This document shows positions 1-5,750 of a stretch of 5,750 nucleotides of DNA, piece after piece (the stretch's first letter is position 1; each line of letters opens with the position of its first letter). The stretch lies in assembly GCA_001796525.1 (NCBI GenBank), contig MGMT01000001.1, positions 1-5,750 of the forward strand. The letters run 5' to 3'. The DNA is from Chloroflexi bacterium RBG_13_51_52 (GTDB lineage Bacteria; Chloroflexota; Dehalococcoidia; Dehalococcoidales; RBG-16-60-22). The translations under genes were made by a program, and so were the position numbers. The notes beneath the pieces were generated by a model. That model was given only the letters and a program-made list of their open reading frames with translations, was not told the origin of the DNA and ran no database searches.

Positions 1-252
1 CGTTCGCCGATGGAATGGAAAATGCAGCGCATCGACGCCCCGCAGGTGAAATTTTTACCGCTGCCGGAACTGCGGCAAAAAATGGGCGAGCTTTCTAAAG
101 AAGACGAGATAGTCATTTACTGCCAGACCAGCATACGCGCCTACCAGGCACAAAGAATACTCGACGGAGCCGGTTTCAAGAACGTACGGTTCATGGACGG
201 CAGTCTAAGCGCCTGGAGTTACGGAACAACCTCATCGCCTCCTGAAAAATAA
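1..252 (+). CDS. C-terminal rhodanese domain of a larger protein, probably a CoA-disulfide-reductase-like flavoprotein (5' truncated)
   Basis: The reading frame is open from the left edge to the TAA at 250-252, giving 83 visible residues. It looks like the last part of a rhodanese fold. The strand-and-loop IVIYCQTSIRA (Cys codon at 121-123, Arg five residues later) is the persulfide-carrying active-site loop. It is followed by a helix (YQAQRILDGAGF) and the typical terminal strand and turn (VRFMDGSLSAW). A free-standing rhodanese usually begins about 20-40 residues further upstream. Single-domain rhodaneses and rhodanese-tailed FAD/NAD(P)H-dependent CoA-disulfide reductases both end this way. 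I favour the second from recalled similarity of the segment before the loop, but the flavin domains lie outside the window. An ATG at 10 is in frame but has no ribosome binding site and would cut into the domain, so it is not taken as the start. Confidence is high for the rhodanese domain and moderate for the parent protein. Confidence 0.8.
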   Translation, partial: RSPMEWKMQRIDAPQVKFLPLPELRQKMGELSKEDEIVIYCQTSIRAYQAQRILDGAGFKNVRFMDGSLSAWSYGTTSSPPEK

Positions 253-255
253 AGC

Positions 256-284
256 TTGAACCAGTTGCCCGACTATATTAGAAT
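256..284 (+). promoter_or_regulatory. Candidate sigma-70-type promoter upstream of the aldolase gene
   Basis: TTGAAC at 256-261 and TAGAAT at 279-284 are separated by 17 bases and match the -35 and -10 consensus at 4 and 5 of 6 positions. Transcription would start near 291, leaving a leader of about 55 bases before the ATG at 346. The element lies just after the stop of the rhodanese gene, in the only gap large enough for a promoter here. No convincing terminator separates the two genes, so readthrough from upstream is equally possible. Confidence 0.35.
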
Positions 285-345
285 CTAGTAACGGCATAAA
301 ACTACCGGGCCTGCTGATATAACCAGCTTTAAACCGGGGGAACAA

Positions 346-1008
346 ATGAGTCAGTGGCAAGAACCCAGGAAAACCATACTCGAAGCCGCCCGGAAAATGG
401 CGGAAAAAGGGCTGGTTGTGGGCACTTCCGGGAATATCAGTCTGCGTTTGCCCACCCGGGATGGAAAGCAGATGATGGCGATTACTCCCACCTCGCAGCA
501 TTACGACACTTTGCATGCCGGCGACATACCGATTATCGACTTTGACGGCCAAAGAGTTGACGGCAACCTGCCCCCCTCCATGGAGACACCGCTGCACACC
601 GGGATTTACCGGGCGAGAAAAGACATTAACGCCATCATACATACACATTCGGTCTTCGCCACTGCCGCTGCCGTGGCCGGTTTTAGTATTCCCCCGATAA
701 CAGAAGACCAGATGGTTTTCCTCGGGGGAGAAATCAAGCTGGCCGAATATACCGTCGGCGGCAGTCCAGAACTACTGGCTAACGTTTTAACGGCGCTGGG
801 TGACAGGAACGCCGTGCTGCTGGCGAACCACGGGGCGGTGGGAACCGGGCAGACGATGAGGGATGCGTTTACCGTCTGCGAGCTTATTGAAAAAACCGCC
901 GAGGTCTATTTTCTAGCGCTATATGCAGGAAAGGTAAATCAGCTGCCGGAAAAAGCCGTAGAAATACAAAAAGCGCTTTATGCCAAGTTAAAGACCAGAA
1001 AAGAATAA
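346..1008 (+). CDS. Class II aldolase/adducin-family protein (FucA/AraD type)
   Basis: This complete 220-residue protein has the length of L-fuculose-1-phosphate aldolase (about 215). Seen in the sequence are the phosphate-binding loop GTSGNIS (residues 26-32), TPTS (47-50), PSME with Glu80 in the place of the catalytic acid/base, HTH with His99 and His101, and NHG with His162. By the E. coli FucA scheme, His99, His101 and His162 bind the divalent metal and Glu80 acts in C-C bond cleavage, so the active site looks intact. The family also includes ribulose-5-phosphate 4-epimerase and methylthioribulose-1-phosphate dehydratase, and the sequence does not fix the substrate. A cytosolic enzyme is expected, as no signal peptide is seen. 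The start is supported by a G-rich ribosome binding site, GGGGGAA at 336-342, just upstream of the ATG. The next gene begins 30 bases downstream on the same strand, suggesting cotranscription. No sugar kinase or isomerase is visible that would indicate a pathway. Confidence 0.9.
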   Translation: MSQWQEPRKTILEAARKMAEKGLVVGTSGNISLRLPTRDGKQMMAITPTSQHYDTLHAGDIPIIDFDGQRVDGNLPPSMETPLHTGIYRARKDINAIIHTHSVFATAAAVAGFSIPPITEDQMVFLGGEIKLAEYTVGGSPELLANVLTALGDRNAVLLANHGAVGTGQTMRDAFTVCELIEKTAEVYFLALYAGKVNQLPEKAVEIQKALYAKLKTRKE

Positions 1009-1038
1009 AACAGGAATTATTTTTATCACCACAGGCTC

Positions 1039-4000
1039 ATGACACAGAAAATGGCGAGAATATTCAGCCTGGGCATATGTTTATTACTGCTGCTTAGCCT
1101 GTTTTCCTTGCCCGAGCCGGTTTCGGCCGGTACATCCGTATGGTCGGCGGAGACCATCCCATCGTTATTGAACACGATACTGGGCCCGGCAGGGATAGAT
1201 ATCCGCGATTTCGTCATCGGCAACGATTTACTCACCGTTTATGCCGTCACCGGCAACAGCATCGCCGGCAATTTCACCTATAAATCGACCAACGGCGGTG
1301 TAAGCTGGACGGCACTGCCGGTGCCTATCACCGCCGACCTGATAGACATCGCCCCGGATGATAACAACCTGCTGGTTATCGCCAACAGTAATACGGCAGC
1401 CGTTTTTTTTAGCGCTGACGGCGGGGCGACATGGCAGACTCTGGGCACCGTCCAGGAAACCCCGGGAGGCGCGGCCGCGGCAGTCATCTACGACATCGCC
1501 ATATCGCCAATCAAGAATACTATTCAGTATATCGCGGTGGCCGGTAAAGAAGCGGCGGGTTTAGCTAACCTCTGGTACTTTGATTACGGGGCAATGGTAC
1601 CGTCATGGCAGGAAACCAACACACTCGCCGGAGTGGCTACCGGTAACGAAACAGCGGCCATAGCTTTCTCACCTTCCTTTTCATCAGACGCCAACGTGGT
1701 GGTCGTTACCGACAACATCGGTGCGGATATCAGGCTCCAGCTTCTAAATATCGAGACCGGAATCTGGAACGCCGCTGCCGGCTACGTGGGCTTCCCCTGC
1801 GTAGTGGTCAGCGACGCCGGCTTTAACAACCTCCTCTCGGCTTCGCTGGCGCTTGCCCCTACTTTCGAGGGCGATGACCCGGACAACCGCAAAGTCTTTA
1901 TCGGCGTCACGGTCAACGGCACTGCCGCAGCTATTGCCACCAGCGGCATTTACCGATTTATAGATACAACAAAAACAGACCTTTTACTCGATAAAAAAAT
2001 CCACAGTATCGATTACAACGGCGCCTACCTGATCGCCGGCTCTTACGATACCACTGCCGTTTACCGCTCTACCAACCCTTCGTCAGCTATTCCGACACTC
2101 AATACTTCAACCGCCACTAAAAGCCCGGGCGGAGATAACAAGGTATTAACCGCCTGGCTGGGCAGTATTATTGTCGCCGGAACATCGGGCGTTGAAAGCG
2201 CCTTCGCCAAATCCGGGGATAACGGGGCGACTTTCAATGACATCAGCCTCATCGATACGGCTATCACAAATGCCAGGGATGTTGCCGTCACCACAGATGG
2301 CTCCAAGGTGTATTTCGTTACCGACAACGGCATCAACACCAGCCTGTGGCGCAAGGCGAGCGACTGGACAAGGGTATTCAGTCTGAAAGGCACAACGGAT
2401 TTGATAGTACGAACAGACCCGTCAAGCGCGAGCATTGTCTATCTCGGCACAAAAGGAGGCACCGCCATATATTATAATAGCGCCGGCGGGACAGCTTCCT
2501 GGATTACACGCAACTGCGTTTTCAATGTCCAGGATATTGCCGTGGAAAGCACGCAGGTTGCTTATGCCCTGGACGCGGCCGGTTCGGTGTCCAAGACCAC
2601 TAATGGCGGCGCCAGCTGGTTCGCCGCCACTCCCACCACCTTAAACAACGGCGCTACGATAGTCAGCGTTTCCGCCGATACCCTGCTAGTCGGGAGTCAG
2701 GACGGATTCGTGGCCTATTCCACGAACGGAAGCATATCGTGGACAGTGATTCCGCAGGCAATCGGAGCAGGCGCCGGCAACGTCCAGGTTGTCGCCGATG
2801 CAAACTTCGCCACCAATAGAATAATATACGCCGCCTGCGACACGGCCGGTCAAAACATCGTGACATGGAAAATAGGAGCAAGCAGCGCCTGGACAGATAT
2901 TTTCAACGGCACGATAACCGGAGGCATTTTCGGCCTGGCAATTACCAACAATGTCCTTTATGCCCTGGAATATAACGCAGGCGCCGGCCAGAGTACACTC
3001 TGGAGGCACATCTCTCCGGCAACCGCCGCGGCGTCATCGACGGAATGGAATGCCAGCACGACAACCGCCCTCACCGATGTAGACGACGCGAACGTTCAAC
3101 TGAATGCCGCCCCACGCGCATTGAAGGCAAGTAACGGGAAATTGTGGGCGGTCAAGAGAAACGGGACAAACAAGCTATACAGTTATGCCGACGCTATTTT
3201 AGATGTGACGATAGCCCTGCTGCAGCCGGCAGAAGGTAGTTCAGTGCATATAAATTCCCTGACCGGCGTCGCCTACGACATACTTTTCAGATGGCAGCGC
3301 CCCACCGTAGCCACCGAATACGAACTCTTTATCGCCTATGATGAAGACTTCCTTATACCGGTGGCAACGATAACCGTGACTACGAATAATACCATAGCTT
3401 TCGTTCTGGTAGGCCCCCAACAAGTGGCTCCCGCCAATATCAATTTTATACCCGGGACGATTTATTTCTGGAAAATACGCACCACACAGCCCGGCTATAG
3501 TCCATATTCCGTAACCAGAAATATATCTATCGAGGCTCTCCCGAGTGCGTCCGCCCAGGCAATAGTGCTGGGACAGAGCGGGATGGTCACCGGCACCAAC
3601 CCGGCTTTCTCGTGGCGACCTTTACAGGGCGCTACCGAATACCAGTTTATGTTAAGTGATAACCCGGAAATGACTTCCCCTATTCTCGACGCCAAGGTCA
3701 CTACGACTGCCATTCAAGTAAACGTTACGCTGGAATACGGCATGACCTATTTCTGGCGTGTCCGGTCCACGAAACCCATCGAAAGCGATTGGTCGGCGCT
3801 GGTTAACTTTAGAGTTGCCGATAAGCCAACCGAGCCAGGACCGCCGGTAATAGTGGAAGAAGGTCCATTGATAACCGTCACCATACCCCCCCAGGCGGAA
3901 CAGCCGAAATGGGTCTTATTGCCGCCTACAACGGTATCAACTACAACAGTCACGCCGGGCTATTTATATATTATCCTTTTTATCATGGCTATATTATTAG

Positions 4001-4722
4001 GCGTAGTAGTTGTCCTGATATACGCCAGCACTCCGAAACAGCCTGTTACACTCGAAAGAGGGACCAGGCGTCCGCCGGGCCCGGACAATAAAACTAAATT
4101 GCCCGATGCCAGACCGCCGGTGAGACCGGAGACATTCGATGAGAAACGAGAACCGCATACAGCGCCGGAGGAAGCCGCCACACGACCCCCTATCACAGAA
4201 AAGAGCAAGGAAGGAGCCGCAGTTGTTTTCGCCGCCAAGAGCTTCATGTGGATGCTGGCGGAGGAAAAGGGGAAAGACGAGAGCCAGACCGGGCTATCGG
4301 AAACGGAAAAGGGGTCGCTGGGGAAGAAACTCGCAGTAAAAATCCGGGACCTGACCAGGAGCGAAAATCTTTATATCAAGCACCCGGAAGACGCTGCCAT
4401 GCTGCTCCGCATCTGGGCGCAATACGGCTCCAGGGAAGAGACCAGCCGCTACCTGGGCAAGTCATTCTCAGCCAGCCCGGAGAACGCTATCAGGCTGCTG
4501 AAATGCTACCTGCCACCGGATATATCCGCCGATGATTTTGACCTTGAACACTACAATAATATCATCGAAGTTGTTGACCCCGATAAAGTATACGCAGCTT
4601 TAACGAAGGTCTTTAAATTCAAAGTCGATACTATCGAAGAAAAAATGCCCGTCAAACCGGCTGACAGGAACCTGGCGTTCAAATTCATGCGCCTTCACCT
4701 CCAGGCAAAAGGCAGGGATTAA
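1039..4722 (+). CDS. Large membrane-anchored surface protein: Asp-box (BNR) beta-propeller region, two FN3-like modules, one TM helix, cytosolic helical tail
   Basis: The protein has 1227 residues. Residues 1-30 form a signal peptide with a Leu-rich core and a VSA/G cleavage site. Residues 31 to about 715 are a beta-rich extracellular region with Asp-box motifs (S-x-D/N-x-G-x-x-W/F) at 83-90, 125-132, 392-399, 520-527 and 561-568, plus degenerate copies. Motifs such as FSPSFSSD (about 210) and DANFATNRIIYAA (587-599) are typical of sialidase/VPS10-like propellers. No glycosidase catalytic set is recognisable, so a binding or structural role is likelier. Two fibronectin-III-like modules follow (about 721-834 and 836-927), each ending in a YFWK/RxR strand. 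After a Pro/Thr-rich linker comes one transmembrane helix (975-994), a Pro/charged cytosolic linker (about 997-1066) and a mostly helical domain (1067-1227). The N-terminus is therefore outside and the tail inside. The start has only a weak ACAGG at 1031-1035. Met5 (1051) is an alternative with no better site, and the signal peptide fits either. The exact partner and function are unknown. Confidence 0.85.
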   Translation: MTQKMARIFSLGICLLLLLSLFSLPEPVSAGTSVWSAETIPSLLNTILGPAGIDIRDFVIGNDLLTVYAVTGNSIAGNFTYKSTNGGVSWTALPVPITADLIDIAPDDNNLLVIANSNTAAVFFSADGGATWQTLGTVQETPGGAAAAVIYDIAISPIKNTIQYIAVAGKEAAGLANLWYFDYGAMVPSWQETNTLAGVATGNETAAIAFSPSFSSDANVVVVTDNIGADIRLQLLNIETGIWNAAAGYVGFPCVVVSDAGFNNLLSASLALAPTFEGDDPDNRKVFIGVTVNGTAAAIATSGIYRFIDTTKTDLLLDKKIHSIDYNGAYLIAGSYDTTAVYRSTNPSSAIPTLNTSTATKSPGGDNKVLTAWLGSIIVAGTSGVESAFAKSGDNGATFNDISLIDTAITNARDVAVTTDGSKVYFVTDNGINTSLWRKASDWTRVFSLKGTTDLIVRTDPSSASIVYLGTKGGTAIYYNSAGGTASWITRNCVFNVQDIAVESTQVAYALDAAGSVSKTTNGGASWFAATPTTLNNGATIVSVSADTLLVGSQDGFVAYSTNGSISWTVIPQAIGAGAGNVQVVADANFATNRIIYAACDTAGQNIVTWKIGASSAWTDIFNGTITGGIFGLAITNNVLYALEYNAGAGQSTLWRHISPATAAASSTEWNASTTTALTDVDDANVQLNAAPRALKASNGKLWAVKRNGTNKLYSYADAILDVTIALLQPAEGSSVHINSLTGVAYDILFRWQRPTVATEYELFIAYDEDFLIPVATITVTTNNTIAFVLVGPQQVAPANINFIPGTIYFWKIRTTQPGYSPYSVTRNISIEALPSASAQAIVLGQSGMVTGTNPAFSWRPLQGATEYQFMLSDNPEMTSPILDAKVTTTAIQVNVTLEYGMTYFWRVRSTKPIESDWSALVNFRVADKPTEPGPPVIVEEGPLITVTIPPQAEQPKWVLLPPTTVSTTTVTPGYLYIILFIMAILLGVVVVLIYASTPKQPVTLERGTRRPPGPDNKTKLPDARPPVRPETFDEKREPHTAPEEAATRPPITEKSKEGAAVVFAAKSFMWMLAEEKGKDESQTGLSETEKGSLGKKLAVKIRDLTRSENLYIKHPEDAAMLLRIWAQYGSREETSRYLGKSFSASPENAIRLLKCYLPPDISADDFDLEHYNNIIEVVDPDKVYAALTKVFKFKVDTIEEKMPVKPADRNLAFKFMRLHLQAKGRD

Positions 4723-4827
4723 AAAATCCAGGCGTTACTTTATTTTTCGCATACGTCCCTGCCAGTGTTGAAAAAACCATGTAAAATTCCGCAACTCGCC
4801 AATAAGCCCTAACACTAATGCCTCTGT

Positions 4828-4857
4828 TTGACATCATTCCTCAATATAAAGTAAAAT
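4828..4857 (+). promoter_or_regulatory. Candidate promoter inside the intergenic region
   Basis: TTGACA at 4828-4833 is a perfect -35 consensus. TAAAAT at 4852-4857 matches the -10 at 5 of 6 positions, with an 18-base spacer. Transcription would begin near 4864, at the base of an imperfect hairpin (4862-4894). The nearest downstream gene starts about 400 bases away, so the product would be either a long leader for the crotonase or a separate small RNA. It could also be a chance match in AT-rich DNA or a remnant of a mobile element's own promoter. Confidence 0.35.
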
Positions 4858-4861
4858 ATTA

Positions 4862-4973
4862 TGGCACATTTTCCTTAGGGGAATAGTTGTGCCAAGCGAG
4901 CAATGGGGACGTAATTTTACCAGTGACGCCTTTACCGTTTGAAATTTGTACCTAAACATAATGTCAGTCCCCA
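4862..4973. mobile_element. Possible decayed transposon end or MITE-like element with nested inverted repeats
   Basis: TGGCACA at 4862-4868 pairs with TGTGCCA at 4888-4894, and inside it TTCC (4871-4874) pairs with GGAA (4880-4883), forming an imperfect hairpin. Ten bases later TGGGGAC (4904-4910) pairs with GTCCCCA (4967-4973). An AATGGGGACG-type end facing a GTCCCC end resembles what I recall flanking IS200/IS605-like or REP-associated tyrosine transposase genes. No transposase remains between them, only about 56 bases. The assignment is tentative. A structured RNA leader or a regulator site are alternatives. Confidence 0.25.
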
Positions 4974-5175
4974 CCTACTAGAAAGGCAATCGGCCTTAAA
5001 AAGGACATTAAAGCTGTATCGGTGATATGGGATTACACGTGACGGGAAGGGACGCAACCTCGCATTACTCTATCTCCGTAGCAATAATAATTGCCACCGG
5101 TTCCTTTTATTTTCAGCGTTTCTATGACAGCAGCTGATACATTACGATGGCTTTTACGCCATCATCTCCTGTTCC

Positions 5176-5209
5176 CTTGCCTTACCGTTAGCATGTCGTG
5201 ACCGGCAAG
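5176..5209. repeat. Interrupted inverted repeat just upstream of the crotonase promoter
   Basis: CTTGCC at 5176-5181 and GGCAAG at 5204-5209 form a 6-bp inverted repeat around a 22-base centre. It covers the -35 region of the candidate extended -10 promoter that follows immediately, which is a usual place for a regulator site. The arms are short and their centre-to-centre distance is about 28 bases, between two and three helical turns, so the match may be chance. Confidence 0.25.
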
Positions 5210-5210
5210 T

Positions 5211-5219
5211 TGATATACT
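5211..5219 (+). promoter_or_regulatory. Candidate extended -10 promoter for the crotonase gene
   Basis: TGATATACT combines the extended -10 dinucleotide TG, one spacer base, and a TATACT hexamer that matches TATAAT at 5 of 6 positions. No good -35 hexamer is seen at 16-18 bases upstream, which is tolerated by extended -10 promoters. Transcription would start near 5226 and give a leader of about 35 bases with an AT-rich stretch before the ribosome binding site. An overlapping alternative is TTGATA (5210-5215) with CATAAA (5233-5238) at 17-base spacing. Confidence 0.4.
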
Positions 5220-5249
5220 AAAAATACGAAATCATAAAAAAGAAAAACT

Positions 5250-5254
5250 GGAGG
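5250..5254 (+). promoter_or_regulatory. Strong Shine-Dalgarno site of the crotonase gene
   Basis: GGAGG lies six bases before the ATG at 5261. It is the clearest ribosome binding site in the window and settles the start of the crotonase reading frame. Confidence 0.85.
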
Positions 5255-5260
5255 AAAAGA

Positions 5261-5750
5261 ATGTCATATCCGAAATTCGAGTCGATTTTACTGGAAAAGG
5301 ACACGGAATATCCCAAGGTTACTTATCTTACCCTGAACCGGCCTGACAAGAACAACGCCATCAGTATCGGCGAAGATCAAATGACCGGCGATATCAAGAA
5401 AGCCATGTGGGAAATCAACCACGATGACGACTGCAACGTGGTGATTTTCAGAGGCGCCGGCAGGAACTTCTGCGCCGGGTTCGACCTCTCCATGGTCTAC
5501 CGTGTTTACGGCGGCGCCAAGGGCGTAAAACCGAGCCAGAGAATCAGGCTTCAGACCGACCAGGACCAGCTTTACGGATTCCCGCAGGCTATCCTGGACT
5601 GCAATAAAGTGGTCATGGTGCAGGTGCACGGCTGGGCTATCGAGGCCGGACTGTATATCACCAAGGCTGCCGACATTGTCGTCTGCGCTAAAAACGCCAA
5701 ATTCTCCCAGATGGGCCAGCGGCTCGCCTTCGGCGGTCTGCCTACCCTGC
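5261..5750 (+). CDS. Enoyl-CoA hydratase/isomerase (crotonase) superfamily protein, 3' truncated
   Basis: The window shows 163 residues of a protein family that is usually about 260 long, so the C-terminal helices are missing. The crotonase fold is clear: an N-terminal strand pair ending in LNRPDKNNAI (25-34), VVIFRGAGRNFCAGFDL (60-76) with the first oxyanion-hole motif CAGFD, and VQVHGWAIEAGLYI (120-133) with the second oxyanion-hole turn. These hold and polarise an acyl-CoA thioester. Aligned by hand to rat enoyl-CoA hydratase, the two catalytic glutamates (Glu144 and Glu164) correspond to Tyr132 and Gly152. Ordinary hydration of enoyl-CoA is therefore doubtful. Isomerase, hydrolase, lyase or another crotonase chemistry is possible. 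The usual GGG of the second turn is E-A-G here. The gene has its own candidate promoter and a strong ribosome binding site and probably opens a new transcription unit. A soluble cytosolic enzyme is expected. Confidence is high for the superfamily and low for the reaction. Confidence 0.9.
   Translation, partial: MSYPKFESILLEKDTEYPKVTYLTLNRPDKNNAISIGEDQMTGDIKKAMWEINHDDDCNVVIFRGAGRNFCAGFDLSMVYRVYGGAKGVKPSQRIRLQTDQDQLYGFPQAILDCNKVVMVQVHGWAIEAGLYITKAADIVVCAKNAKFSQMGQRLAFGGLPTL

Larger units (their letters stand above)
4723..5260. other. Intergenic region of 538 bases with inverted repeats and no convincing gene
   Basis: No reading frame here combines reasonable length with a ribosome binding site. 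The stretch is richer in A+T than the flanking genes. It contains a cluster of inverted repeats between 4752 and 4973, a small hairpin at 4983-4997 (AAGGC/GCCTT, 5-base loop), a 5-bp AT-rich hairpin at 5081-5094 (GCAAT/ATTGC, 4-base loop) and a 6-bp hairpin at 5146-5163 (GATGGC/GCCATC, 6-base loop). None of these is followed by a clear U-run, so no intrinsic terminator can be assigned after the large surface-protein gene. I see no tRNA. Confidence 0.7.

Noticed and set aside
1039..1138. Lipoprotein signal suggested by Cys14 in the N-terminal hydrophobic stretch
   Set aside because: The cysteine sits inside the hydrophobic core only 13 residues from the start and is followed by more leucines. 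The VSA/G site at residue 30 fits ordinary signal peptidase I cleavage.
2061..2435. Minus-strand reading frame of 124 codons within the large surface-protein gene
   Set aside because: The plus frame is continuous with Asp-box motifs across the same bases. The minus frame is a shadow of alanine- and threonine-rich coding sequence.
1039..3180. Sialidase (neuraminidase) assignment based on the Asp-box repeats
   Set aside because: Asp boxes are structural. The N-terminal RIP motif and the arginine triad expected of a catalytic sialidase were not recognised.
4723..4750. Possible terminator after the large surface-protein gene (A-rich start followed by TTTATTTTT)
   Set aside because: No GC-rich stem of useful length precedes the T-rich tract; only three bases (GCG/CGC) pair.
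4818..4886. Small reading frame of 22 codons starting with ATG at 4818
   Set aside because: There is no ribosome binding site, it overlaps the candidate promoter and hairpin, and the peptide has no recognisable feature.
5037..5100. Possible cyclic-di-GMP-I (GEMM) riboswitch because of GGGACGCAA at 5048-5056
   Set aside because: The upstream GCAAACC element, the GNRA tetraloop and its CCUCCGG-type receptor, and the closing GGGUUACC-like part are not found in the right places.
5288..5629. Minus-strand reading frame of 113 codons
   Set aside because: It lies wholly inside the crotonase gene, whose conserved motifs and ribosome binding site show the plus frame to be real. It has no family features of its own.

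Overview
The window has a G+C content of roughly 50% by eye and carries four genes, all on the plus strand. Two are cut by the window edges. Gene content (a rhodanese-tailed oxidoreductase, a class II aldolase, a very large surface-anchored beta-propeller protein and a crotonase) together with the codon choice suggests an anaerobic bacterium, plausibly Dehalococcoidia (Chloroflexota). This is an impression from recalled protein styles, not a database result. No 16S or other marker gene is present to test it.

Layout. Bases 1-252 encode the C-terminal rhodanese domain of a protein that begins upstream, probably a CoA-disulfide-reductase-like flavoprotein. A 93-base gap with a candidate promoter follows. 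Bases 346-1008 encode a complete class II aldolase of the FucA/AraD type, with all metal ligands and the catalytic glutamate in place. After only 30 bases comes a 1227-residue protein (1039-4722). It has a signal peptide, an extracellular region rich in Asp-box (BNR) repeats, two fibronectin-III-like modules, one transmembrane helix and a cytosolic tail ending in a helical domain of about 160 residues. Bases 4723-5260 contain no convincing gene. They hold several inverted repeats, some of which look like the ends of a decayed transposon, and two candidate promoters. From 5261 to the right edge runs a crotonase-superfamily enzyme with a strong ribosome binding site.

How the genes relate. The aldolase and the large surface protein may be cotranscribed because of their spacing, but no shared function is evident. 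The crotonase appears to start its own transcription unit. The most interesting items are the unusual architecture of the 1227-residue protein (an outside propeller joined through the membrane to a helical tail that resembles the end of KAP-type NTPases), the absence of both canonical hydratase glutamates in the crotonase, and the structured 538-base intergenic region.
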